From Phytoactinopolyspora mesophila (GTDB taxonomy: Bacteria; Actinomycetota; Actinomycetes; Jiangellales; Jiangellaceae), in the NCBI RefSeq assembly GCF_010122465.1, contig NZ_WLZY01000011.1, forward strand, positions 1 to 64,000: a stretch of 64,000 nucleotides of DNA. Direction: 5' to 3'. Under the pieces are notes generated by a model that saw only the letters and a list, made by a program, of their open reading frames with translations, ran no database searches and had not been told where the DNA came from. A program made the position numbers and the translations under genes. How positions within the stretch are numbered: the first letter of the stretch is position 1; each line of letters starts with the position of its first letter. Shown in pieces: positions 20,232 through 27,510 of the stretch.

Positions 20232-20281
20232 GGTCACACGACGATCTTCACGGCAGATGTGTCACGCGTCGTGTGAGTCCC
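20232..20281. repeat. Left 50-bp inverted repeat flanking the DUF559 gene
   Basis: Ungapped comparison with the reverse complement of 21811-21860 gives 41 identical bases of 50. Each end is itself a small dyad: here TCACACGACG (20234-20243) faces CGTCGTGTGA (20267-20276). The 633 bp between lppM and the nuclease gene hold the lppM terminator, this repeat and two DnaA-box-like nonamers; I see no convincing gene there. Confidence 0.7.
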
Positions 20282-20567
20282 AGGCGGATCTGAGCGGCGC
20301 TCCTTGCCACGACCGCTCGCACAACCTGCCGAACCGTCCTCTGGGCCGGAGTCAATCACACGGCTGTTCACACACGTAGGCGCGCGATGCCGCCGTACCG
20401 GAGGTATGCCGACTTTGAGGTCAGCACGAACTCGAAGTCTGTCGGCCGCACGACGGACGTCCAGTGTCGAGCACCAGCCCGAGTCCGCATCGCCTACCAG
20501 GGAATCCAGGATCTGTAACGTCCAAGGCAGCAAGGTGGCCCGGCAGGCCGCAAATGCAGCCCCGTCG

Positions 20568-20609
20568 GTTATCCACAAGCGTGGCCTAGGACAGCGCCAA
20601 GTTGTCCAC
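20568..20609 (+). promoter_or_regulatory. Pair of DnaA-box-like nonamers
   Basis: TTATCCACA (20568-20576) and TTGTCCACA (20601-20609) lie in direct orientation, start to start 33 bp, and end 53 bp before the DUF559 gene. Both match DnaA-box consensus forms (the second is the actinobacterial form). With no dnaA/dnaN and only two boxes this is not a chromosome origin; a regulatory or element-borne role is possible. Confidence 0.45.
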
Positions 20610-20661
20610 ATCGCGCGGCAGTAGTCTGGCGGTTTGGTACGCAGTGTGACGTGATGAGGGT

Positions 20662-21633
20662 ATGGATGTATCGACCGGAGCTGAGACATACCCGGATTGC
20701 TCCCACACCGGGACCCCTGATCTTGCTCTGGTAGAAACCGCCCGCGATCAGTTCGGGACGTTCAGCCGACACCAGGCGTTGGAATGCGGATTCACCCGGC
20801 ACCAGATCGAGTCGCGCCTGGCGAAGGGCTATTGGGTGGTTGTCCATCCGAAGGTATACCGAGTCGCCGCAGCTCCACCGACGCGAGCGTCCCTGGCTGT
20901 CGCAGCGCTTCTGTACGCCGGCGATCAAGCATGGTTCAGCCATGCCACAGCAGCCCGGCTGCAGAATGTCGATCCACTGATCCCTTTGGATCGGACGTGG
21001 CTCACGGTTCCGGCGCGTGTGCAGCGCACGCCCCGACCAGGACTTGTCATCATCAGGTCCCGGCGAATCGACGGTTTCACCGGTGTGGCACATGGCCAAC
21101 CGGTGCTCAAGATTCCGCGCACCGTCGTCGACCTTGCGGGCATTCTCGACGACACGGCATTTCGGCGTCTCCTATATGACGTGCTGAACAGGGACGTTGC
21201 CAGTATTGACGAACTGCTGGCGGCTGCCGAGGATTTCGGCGGCAAGTCAGGGATAGCTCTTGTCCGCCGTACCGTTGACGAGTTCGATCCCGCCTTCGAA
21301 TCCGGTGCTGAGTATGAAGCGGACGAGTTGTTCAGCGGCGCCGGGTTGAGTTTCGAGCGGCAGTACGAAGTTCACGACAACGGGATTTTGCTGGCCCGCC
21401 TGGACTTTGCTGATGCTGTGATCAAGCTTGGCGTCGAGATCGACGGTGCCCGGTTCCACTCCTCACCGGGAGCGCGCTTCTACGATCGGGAACGCGATCG
21501 GATGCTGGCGCGCCTGGGGTGGCACATCGAGCGCTTTAGCGTGGACGACATCCGCCGGCGCCCGCAGTCCAGTCTTGGACACCTGCGAGCGATCTACCAG
21601 CACAGACTGAGCTCCGTCCAAGCAGCTGCTTGA
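20662..21633 (+). CDS. AbiEi-antitoxin-like / DUF559 (Vsr-fold) endonuclease-like protein
   Basis: Protein of 323 aa. The N-terminal half has a small helix-turn-helix of the AbiEi antitoxin type (about 23-70, FSRHQALECGFTRHQIESRL). The C-terminal half has a DUF559 domain of the PD-(D/E)xK nuclease superfamily, with D248 and the pair E259-x-D261 in the expected strand order. Such genes are numerous in actinomycete genomes and are of unknown function, possibly orphan antitoxins or repair nucleases. No partner toxin is next to it. It is the only gene inside a pair of 50-bp inverted repeats and is preceded by two DnaA-like boxes, which suggests it is the cargo of a small element. Confidence 0.7.
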   Translation: MDVSTGAETYPDCSHTGTPDLALVETARDQFGTFSRHQALECGFTRHQIESRLAKGYWVVVHPKVYRVAAAPPTRASLAVAALLYAGDQAWFSHATAARLQNVDPLIPLDRTWLTVPARVQRTPRPGLVIIRSRRIDGFTGVAHGQPVLKIPRTVVDLAGILDDTAFRRLLYDVLNRDVASIDELLAAAEDFGGKSGIALVRRTVDEFDPAFESGAEYEADELFSGAGLSFERQYEVHDNGILLARLDFADAVIKLGVEIDGARFHSSPGARFYDRERDRMLARLGWHIERFSVDDIRRRPQSSLGHLRAIYQHRLSSVQAAA

Positions 21634-21717
21634 CAGGCATCCGCAAACGGCTCCGTGCAATGAGGCGCATCGTCGGTCCGTGGGGCCGGCGACAACAACA
21701 TGCCCGCCCCCGTCCGG

Positions 21718-21737
21718 TCGTGTGATCGGTCGTGTGA
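21718..21737. repeat. Tandem TCGTGTGA octamers in the right flank
   Basis: TCGTGTGA occurs at 21718-21725 and 21730-21737, 12 bp apart, and in the opposite orientation at 21816-21823. The same octamer marks the left repeat (20234, 20269). The 290 bp between the nuclease gene and yceI hold these repeats and no gene that I can support. Confidence 0.5.
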
Positions 21738-21810
21738 CGTATCGCCCCTGGACGGCCGCCTCGCTCGGTCGTGTTGCCGGTCGTGGGCCATGTTGCCGCT
21801 CGGAGCGGTC

Positions 21811-21860
21811 GGAACTCACACGACTTGTCGCACACCGGTCGTGAAGATCGTTGTGTGACC
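21811..21860. repeat. Right 50-bp inverted repeat flanking the DUF559 gene
   Basis: Reverse complement matches 20232-20281 at 41 of 50 positions without gaps. It contains its own dyad, TCACACGAC (21816-21824) against GTTGTGTGA (21850-21858). Together the repeats bound a 1629-bp segment with one gene. Confidence 0.7.
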
Positions 21861-21922
21861 AGGCAAGGGCGGTTAGCTGGTCCGGGCCGGTTGTGAAGGC
21901 TGCCCTGTTGAGGCGCCCGGGA

Positions 21923-22633
21923 TCAGTCGCGCGTCAGCGTGAGGAGGAACTCGACGAGGCCCTCGTCCTCCACCCGGACGAACGCAAGATTTGGCGGGTC
22001 CACCTCGAACTCGGCGAATGTGATGGGGACTGAGCCGGCTACCTGTACGGCATCACCGGATTGTTGCAGGTCGAGCCGGGCCTCCACCTCCCGGGTGACA
22101 TCCCTGATGGTCAGCTCGCCGCTGGCGGTCAACGTGATTGGCTCGGCAGCGCCTGCGAGATCGCCGACGGGAACCGGCTCGGTCAGCGTGAACGTCGAGG
22201 TGGGGTACTCGTCTGTGTTCATGATCGACCCTTGGAACTGGCCGTCGCGGCTGTTGCTGTCCGTGGTGACCGTCGTCATGTCCACGACGACCTCTCCGGA
22301 CGTGGCGGCGCCGTCGGCCACGACTATCTCGCCCGTCACGTCGGGGGTGCGGCCGACGACGGTGTTGTCGAGGCCGTTGAGGACTTCGTCGACGCGGTAG
22401 CCGGCCTCCGATCCGTCGGCGACAGCCCACGTGCCGTCCAGGATCAGCTCACCGTTGCCGGAGTCATCGTTGGCCTCGCCCGGCGTCGCCGAGTCCAGCA
22501 CGAACGGGTCGGGTGCGTCCGCACTGAAGACGTTGACATAGAGCCAGGTGCCCCCAAGGACGAGCGCCGCGGCACCAGCCAAGCCGGCAAGAGCGATGAG
22601 CAGCCTACGTCGGGTCTTCGTGGGCAAAGCCAT
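21923..22633 (-). CDS. YceI family protein, membrane-anchored
   Basis: Protein of 236 aa with an N-terminal basic stretch and a single hydrophobic anchor (about 10-32), then an extracytoplasmic YceI-like lipocalin domain (about 65-235) carrying the TWAVADGSEAGYRVDE and family-typical ELTIRDVTREVEARL blocks. YceI proteins bind isoprenoid-type lipids such as polyisoprenoids or quinones; the ligand here is unknown. AGGGAG lies upstream of the ATG. Confidence 0.85.
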   Translation of the reverse strand: MALPTKTRRRLLIALAGLAGAAALVLGGTWLYVNVFSADAPDPFVLDSATPGEANDDSGNGELILDGTWAVADGSEAGYRVDEVLNGLDNTVVGRTPDVTGEIVVADGAATSGEVVVDMTTVTTDSNSRDGQFQGSIMNTDEYPTSTFTLTEPVPVGDLAGAAEPITLTASGELTIRDVTREVEARLDLQQSGDAVQVAGSVPITFAEFEVDPPNLAFVRVEDEGLVEFLLTLTRD

Positions 22634-22939
22634 GGAAACGCTCCCTGGTCTGTGTGGATGTCCTGGCTGTTCTACGGTGAGTCTGGCTCACGGGATTGCG
22701 TGCCGGGTGACCGGTGCCGTCGACGCTGCTGCTTCCGATCAAGGCGGCGGTCCGGAGATTCGGGAAGAAATCCCGCCAGTCTGATGCGCGGCGAAACTCT
22801 CGCTCCCTTCATCCCGCCAAGTCGTGAAAATTTTCTGCACGGAGACCGCGACAAGACGTCAATCTCCTGTCATGCTGTCGCCAGATTCACCCGGGCATTC
22901 CAACCCCCTGGAGGCCCCAGCCTTATCGGAGGTGCAGTG

Positions 22940-23692
22940 ATGTGTGAACCAACAGACGGCCGCTCGATCACCCGGCGCGGAGCCATCGGCGGCGTAGCGG
23001 CCGCCATCGGAGCCGTAGCTGTCGGCTCGGTAGTGACAGCCGCGCCCGCTCACGCCTACAACTGGACGCGCACCATGCGCCGGGGCGACAGCGGCAACGA
23101 CGTCCGTGAGCTCCAGATCAGGGTCGCCGGCTGGGCGGCAGCCAGCGCTTCGCGCACGTTCATCGCCATCGACGGGCAGTTCGGCCCGGCCACTGAGGGC
23201 GCCGTGCGCCGGTTCCAGTCCGCCTACGGGCTGACTTCCGACGGGATCGCCGGTCCGCAAACACATACCCAACTGAATTGGCTCGAGTCCTCTGACGGCT
23301 CCACCCGGCACTTCGCCTGGAGCGAGTTCCATTCCCGCGACGGTAGCGGCTTCGGCGGAGGCAGGGTTGGCACGTCAACCGTGCGGGAGAACGTCCGGCG
23401 TCTCATGTACAAGCTCGAGGCGGTTCGCCGCAAGGGCGGAAACAACGCCTGCATCATCAACTCCGGGTTCCGCAGCGTCTCACACAACAGCAATGTCGGC
23501 GGGAGCTCGAACAGCCAGCACATGTACGGCATAGCCGCGGACTTCCGCATCAGCAACAGGTCCGTTTCGCAAGCTATCTCCTACTGCCAGACCAGCGGCT
23601 TCAGCGGAATTATCCGCTACAGCAGCCACACCCATGCCGACAGCCGGGTCGAGTACGCCTACGGCGCGCAGTCCTGGTACTGGGCCACCTGA
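22940..23692 (+). CDS. Tat-exported peptidoglycan-binding M15 peptidase
   Basis: Exported protein of 250 aa. A twin-arginine signal (RRGAIGG followed by a hydrophobic run, cut near APAHA) leads to a PG_binding_1 repeat (about 48-110), then an M15A D-Ala-D-Ala carboxypeptidase-like domain with the zinc motif SQHMYGIAAD and a downstream HTHAD. It probably trims or hydrolyses cell-wall peptides. The ATG at 22940 has GGAGG seven bases upstream; a long open frame upstream of it overlaps yceI antisense and is not coding. Confidence 0.85.
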   Translation: MCEPTDGRSITRRGAIGGVAAAIGAVAVGSVVTAAPAHAYNWTRTMRRGDSGNDVRELQIRVAGWAAASASRTFIAIDGQFGPATEGAVRRFQSAYGLTSDGIAGPQTHTQLNWLESSDGSTRHFAWSEFHSRDGSGFGGGRVGTSTVRENVRRLMYKLEAVRRKGGNNACIINSGFRSVSHNSNVGGSSNSQHMYGIAADFRISNRSVSQAISYCQTSGFSGIIRYSSHTHADSRVEYAYGAQSWYWAT

Positions 23693-23701
23693 CCAGAGGT
23701 T

Positions 23702-23812
23702 CTAGGCTCGCAGGAGGAGCAATCCGGCTAGCACGGTGAGGTAGCCCACGACCAGTGCCGCGAGTGCGACGACATGCGCCGTCTCGCGCTTCTGCGGTGG
23801 GTGCTTGAACAT
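23702..23812 (-). CDS. Small single-helix membrane protein (36 aa)
   Basis: A 36-codon reading frame with an excellent GGAGGTGA seven bases before the ATG. The product starts with a basic/polar head (MFKHPPQKRETAH) and continues as one hydrophobic helix to the C-terminus. No family is recognised. It converges with the M15 peptidase gene, whose stop lies 9 bp away. The ribosome site and the clean amphipathic layout support it as a real gene. Confidence 0.55.
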   Translation of the reverse strand: MFKHPPQKRETAHVVALAALVVGYLTVLAGLLLLRA

Positions 23813-23896
23813 GGGCTCACCTCCGTGCTCAGGTGAGTTCGGAAGGCCGAACTTTTCTCTTTAGGCCTCCATAATGGCACACGTTTGCCGTCAACA

Positions 23897-23941
23897 CACG
23901 GGGCGCGCCTCCCGGAAATGATCCGGGAGGCGCGCCCCGTG
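23897..23941 (-). terminator. Hairpin after sodA
   Basis: Perfect 19-bp arms, 23897-23915 and 23923-23941, loop AAATGAT. It begins 27 bp after the sodA stop codon. No T-run follows, as is common in actinomycete terminators. Confidence 0.6.
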
Positions 23942-23967
23942 AGCTGTCGCGCCTGACCTTGTCGAGT

Positions 23968-24594
23968 TCAGGCAGGTGTGATGAGGCCGTTGGTCTTGCT
24001 CTTGGCCGTGGTGAACCTGTCGGTGACGTCGGCCCAGTTGATGATGTTCCAGAAAGCCGCGACGTAGTCCGGCTTGACGTTCTTGTACTGCAGGTAGAAC
24101 GCGTGCTCCCACATGTCGAGCATGAGCAACGGCACGGTGCCTACGGCGAGGTTGCCCTGGTGATCGTAGAGCTGCTCGATCACGAGGCGCTCCCCGATGC
24201 TCTCCCACGCCAGGATGGACCAGCCCGAACCCTGGATACCGAGTGCTGCAGCGGTGAAGTGGGCGCGGAAACCGTCGAACGAGCCGAAGAACTCGTCGAT
24301 GGCCGCACCGAGCTCCCCGTCGGGCTTGTCGCCACCTTCGGGAGACATGTTGTTCCAGAACACGGTGTGATTGACGTGCCCCGCGAGGTTGAACGCGAGG
24401 TTCTTCTGAAGCTGGTTGACGGTGTCGAGCTTGTTGTTGGCCCGAGCCTCTTCCATCTGCTCCAGAGCGGTGTTGGTGCCGTTCACGTACGTCTGATGAT
24501 GCTTGGAGTGATGAAGCTCCATGATCTGGCCGGCGATATGCGGCTCGAGCGCACCATAGTCGTACGGAAGGTCGGGCAGCGAGTAGGTAGCCAT
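23968..24594 (-). CDS. sodA: Superoxide dismutase, Mn type by residue pattern
   Basis: Fe/Mn superoxide dismutase, 208 aa. Metal ligands are H28, H76, D160 and H164 (the last two in the [13 protein letters not shown] signature). Gly72 near the first ligand helix and Gln121 in GIQGSGW are the arrangement of Mn enzymes; Fe enzymes carry the second-shell Gln in the N-terminal half. It acts in the cytoplasm against superoxide. It is a single gene with a hairpin terminator. Confidence 0.93.
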   Translation of the reverse strand: MATYSLPDLPYDYGALEPHIAGQIMELHHSKHHQTYVNGTNTALEQMEEARANNKLDTVNQLQKNLAFNLAGHVNHTVFWNNMSPEGGDKPDGELGAAIDEFFGSFDGFRAHFTAAALGIQGSGWSILAWESIGERLVIEQLYDHQGNLAVGTVPLLMLDMWEHAFYLQYKNVKPDYVAAFWNIINWADVTDRFTTAKSKTNGLITPA

Positions 24595-24702
24595 GCGTCA
24601 AGTCCTCTCATCGATGAGCTGCACGTACAACATGCTCATTGCCAAACCTACGCCTGACTATTCCCGTTCGATGAGGGTGGGCGTCACATGTGTACAGGAT
24701 CA

Positions 24703-25374
24703 CTAGTCTTCCGCTGCCGGCACGGGGGTGTCCCCAACCGGGTCCGCCTCAGTGAGCGTGATCTGGATCGCGCGGAATGTGTCCGGGGTTTTGCGCAACA
24801 CCATCAGCTTGGGAACCGGCACGGGAAGATGTGGGGGAACGACCAGGTTGCGCACTGGCTGCAGGCGGGAATCGGCCAGCACCTGGCTGACCGCGGCGCG
24901 GTCACCGCCGCACACCACGGCGTCCAGTGAAGCGAGGTGCGGAAGCAGAATCCGGGCGGCGACGTCGGCGGCCGCACCGAACGCCTCGCGGGCCTGCTTG
25001 TCCCTGCGCCGAGCGAAACGTTGCTGGGACTGCCCGCCGGCAGCTGTTCTGCCTTGGACATGCCGAGACCCCACCTTGGAATCGAGCAAGGTCCGGCCGT
25101 CGAAGACACCGGCCGCGTAACCGCCACGCCGGACGAGCACTACACCCACGGTGCGATCACGGCACGCGTGTTCGATCAACCCGGCGTACGGCACGCCCTC
25201 ATGGCGCGCGAGCGGGGCGAACGGCACCCGGCAGCGCGCCTGTGAGCCGTCTGCGGCGCGTACTGTCACGGTGTCCGGCGTGACACTGTGGTCAGCTGGG
25301 CCGTGCCTGTCGATGAAGCCGGCCAGCCAGCGTTCCAGCCGTTCCGGCGGCACCGAGATGTGTTTCGTCGGCAT
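24703..25374 (-). CDS. acVLRF1-type peptidyl-tRNA hydrolase / release factor homologue
   Basis: Protein of 223 aa in the actinobacterial Vms1/eRF1-like (VLRF1) family. The catalytic loop is visible as RTAAGGQSQQRFARRRDKQ (about 109-127), with Gln in the GGQ-like position followed by a basic helix. By family knowledge it releases nascent chains from stalled ribosomes by cleaving peptidyl-tRNA. The start is set at ATG 25374; the frame runs 13 codons further upstream with a Cys-rich stretch of no homology. It stands alone. Confidence 0.75.
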   Translation of the reverse strand: MPTKHISVPPERLERWLAGFIDRHGPADHSVTPDTVTVRAADGSQARCRVPFAPLARHEGVPYAGLIEHACRDRTVGVVLVRRGGYAAGVFDGRTLLDSKVGSRHVQGRTAAGGQSQQRFARRRDKQAREAFGAAADVAARILLPHLASLDAVVCGGDRAAVSQVLADSRLQPVRNLVVPPHLPVPVPKLMVLRKTPDTFRAIQITLTEADPVGDTPVPAAED

Positions 25375-25523
25375 CCCATGAGCATGCCTGATTCCGCACG
25401 TCCGGCACGACACCTGGAGCGGCGAATGCCAGCAGTCGGCCAGGATTCACCCTGCGGGACGTTGCGGACAGCTGGCGTTCGGCGGAATCTGGGAACGACA
25501 GCCGGGCAGCTGGCGAGGATGCC

Positions 25524-25751
25524 TCAGAGACGGGTCACTTTGGCGTTCGGCAAAGTGATGGTTTGAATACCTGCGCCGAAGTCGACATGAACCTTGTTGT
25601 GCGTGCCGAGTCCGATCACCCGTCCGACACCGTGGCGGTCGTGGGTAAGGAGATCGTTGACACTGAACTGCTCCACGGGCTCTGGAGCGACCGGTTGGAA
25701 GGGACTCGAAGGCAAGACTCGTCGATTGGTCGTGCTAGAGGTCATTCTCAT
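25524..25751 (-). CDS. Small protein with a tudor/CarD-like SH3-type domain
   Basis: Protein of 75 aa. After a basic, proline-containing N-terminus, residues about 28-75 form a small beta-barrel pattern (FSVNDLLTHDRHGVGRVIGLG followed by VHVDFG) like the UvrD C-terminal tudor or the CarD interaction domain. Such mini-proteins are common in actinomycetes and uncharacterised. The start is placed at ATG 25751 (a second ATG is two codons in), because a longer reading would overlap the PAP2 gene. Confidence 0.6.
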   Translation of the reverse strand: MRMTSSTTNRRVLPSSPFQPVAPEPVEQFSVNDLLTHDRHGVGRVIGLGTHNKVHVDFGAGIQTITLPNAKVTRL

Positions 25752-25785
25752 AGTGTGCGCCACGACACACCCGTATGTGTAGCCC

Positions 25786-26712
25786 TCACCGGTAAGAATC
25801 TTGATGAGCTGGGCTTTTGCCCCCCAACCTGTCCGGACCAGGTCGCGTTGCGAACTGATGCATGACAAGTATCAATGCGAAGAGAACTGCCGTCGTGGCC
25901 ACGACGCCGAACGCGCCGCCGGTGTAGGCGCGGATCAGATCACCGCGGTCGGGTGATCCTCCTCCAGCCAGAACGTCCCCGGTGCTCGACAGCGCCGAGG
26001 CGGCCAAGAGGCCGGTCACGAAAGCGACGATCAGCATCAGTCCGCTGACGATGGTCGTGGGGACAATCGCGGAGTCCGGCGGGCGTACCCGCTCGGAGCT
26101 GCCGATCGCGGTGATAATGATGGTCAGGCCCGCCCAGGCCATCACGACGGTCATGGCGGCCACCACGTCGGACGGCCGGTGCCACTGGCCGATCATGGTC
26201 GCTACGCCGGTGGTGGCGGCGTAGGTCGCGGCCAGAATCGCGACCAGTGGCCGCGCCGGCCGTGGAACCACGAGCACAAGAGCGGCTGCCACACTGGCGG
26301 CCACGGTGGTGTGCCCGCTCGGCAGGGAGTTGCTGACGGCCCCTGCGGTATCGGCGAGATCGGGGCGGTCCAGGATCACATGCTTCAGCGCCTGGGTGGT
26401 GACGTTGGCGCCCCCGACCAGAACCGCCACCTCGAGAGCTAGCAGCCAGCGGCGCCGGATGACGGCGATCAGCGCGGCCGCGCCGAGGACGACGACGATG
26501 AAAGGCACGGAGACCACGTCGAGCACCGGTTCGGCGGCATTCCACAGAGTGCTCTGGCCGATCTCCGCGCCGCGGAAGGCGACGTTGTCCAATCGCTGCC
26601 CGGTGCGCGTATTGACGAAATACTGCCAGGTCAGAACGGTTCCGGCGACACCGGCGGCGAACATGAAGAAACCAAGGACGGCGGTGCCGACACGTGGGGA
26701 GAATCCGTGCAC
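25786..26712 (-). CDS. PAP2 superfamily membrane phosphatase
   Basis: Integral membrane phosphatase, 308 aa, with about seven to eight helices. The three PAP2 catalytic blocks are KHVILDRPD (about 112-120), PSGHTT (about 133-138) and GQWHRPSDVV (about 178-187). Likely substrates are isoprenoid or lipid pyrophosphates at the outer face of the membrane. The GTG start follows the stop of a 29-codon reading frame by one base, suggesting translational coupling. Confidence 0.88.
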   Translation of the reverse strand: MHGFSPRVGTAVLGFFMFAAGVAGTVLTWQYFVNTRTGQRLDNVAFRGAEIGQSTLWNAAEPVLDVVSVPFIVVVLGAAALIAVIRRRWLLALEVAVLVGGANVTTQALKHVILDRPDLADTAGAVSNSLPSGHTTVAASVAAALVLVVPRPARPLVAILAATYAATTGVATMIGQWHRPSDVVAAMTVVMAWAGLTIIITAIGSSERVRPPDSAIVPTTIVSGLMLIVAFVTGLLAASALSSTGDVLAGGGSPDRGDLIRAYTGGAFGVVATTAVLFALILVMHQFATRPGPDRLGGKSPAHQDSYR

Positions 26713-26713
26713 G

Positions 26714-26803
26714 TCAGCGGCCCCGTGTGGAGACTGTCACCGTCAACTCGCGGAGCTGGTTGGTGATGAGGCGTGGTGTGGTGAATGCTCTGTGGCCTCG
26801 CAT
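26714..26803 (-). CDS. Possible 29-aa leader peptide upstream of the PAP2 gene
   Basis: A 29-codon reading frame with a strong GGGGAGGAAG site ending about 4 bases before the ATG. Its TGA is separated from the GTG of the PAP2 gene by one base. The peptide is basic and Thr/Arg-rich (starts MRGHRAFTTPR) with no membrane segment. It may couple or regulate translation of the phosphatase. No homologue is recognised; it could be a chance reading frame. Confidence 0.4.
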   Translation of the reverse strand: MRGHRAFTTPRLITNQLRELTVTVSTRGR

Positions 26804-26880
26804 CGACTTCCTCCCCGTGCGTGCGTCGGGAGCTACCGACGCGTTGTCCCGATGGCGGGACCACTCACGAGAGTATGTAA

Positions 26881-27393
26881 CTACGCCCGAAATACCAGCC
26901 GACGCGCGGCTTTGATGTATCGGCGGATGGCGGCGAGCTGGACCGCCCGGTTGAGCGGCCCCGCGAGCTTGGTGTACCACTGCGCCGGCCGGCTGAACGC
27001 GGTGACGGTGAACCAGACGGCTTCCGCGTCGTCGATCTCGACGATGAACGACTCTTCTCCACTCTCGGGATGCCCCGGCAGTGTGCCGTAGGCGAATCCG
27101 ATCCGGTTGTCCTCCTCCACTGTCCAGACGACGCGGCAGGGGAAGCGCAGCCGTACCGGGCCGACACCTACACCGCAGATCACCTCGACGCCGCTGGCAG
27201 CGCGGTCGGCCGTCGCGTCGACACTCAAGCCGGAGCCGCGGTGTACACCCCATGTCATGGCTCCATCGGCGGCTGCGTGGAAGGCGGGCCGGCCGTGCCC
27301 GATCCGCTCCCGGAGGCGGACATGGTGGTAGCCGCCGGGAAGGGTGTCGTCGTCGGTGGAGCCGACCTCGGGATAGGTGAATTCGCGCGTCAC
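26881..27393 (-). CDS. DUF1990 family protein
   Basis: Protein of 170 aa of DUF1990, recognised by the N-terminal FTYPEVGST and LPGGY blocks and the C-terminal AVQLAAIRRYIKAARRL helix. The family has a steroid-binding/START-like beta fold; no activity is established. The GTG at 27393 is chosen because family similarity begins there; the upstream extension of the frame runs into a hairpin repeat. Confidence 0.75.
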   Translation of the reverse strand: MTREFTYPEVGSTDDDTLPGGYHHVRLRERIGHGRPAFHAAADGAMTWGVHRGSGLSVDATADRAASGVEVICGVGVGPVRLRFPCRVVWTVEEDNRIGFAYGTLPGHPESGEESFIVEIDDAEAVWFTVTAFSRPAQWYTKLAGPLNRAVQLAAIRRYIKAARRLVFRA

Positions 27394-27410
27394 AGCACCC
27401 CACGCTACCC

Positions 27411-27468
27411 GGTGCTCGTCAGTGGGTTGTGGTCGTTGATGCGCGACCACAACGCCCTGACGATCACC
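27411..27468. repeat. Hairpin repeat, family B, copy 1
   Basis: Arms CGTCAG-TGG-GTTGTGGTCG (27417-27435) and CGACCACAAC-GCC-CTGACG (27444-27462). The 19 bases 27450-27468 are identical, in reverse complement, to 29603-29621, tying it to a second hairpin 2 kb away. A further ACTGACGATCACC follows at 27487. It lies between DUF1990 and the end of the MFS gene. Confidence 0.65.
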
Positions 27469-27510
27469 AAAATACAGCCACATCGCACTGACGATCACCG
27501 GGCTGCAGGG

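Noticed and set aside
20568-20609. Replication origin
   Set aside because: Only two DnaA-like boxes, no dnaA, dnaN or rep gene nearby and no AT-rich unwinding region.
20234-20689. Open frame of 151 codons on the minus strand between lppM and the DUF559 gene
   Set aside because: No domain, no good ribosome site, and its 3' part is the inverted repeat; probably not coding.
21710-21860. CRISPR-like short repeats
   Set aside because: The TCGTGTGA octamers are too short, irregularly spaced and in both orientations; no cas genes.
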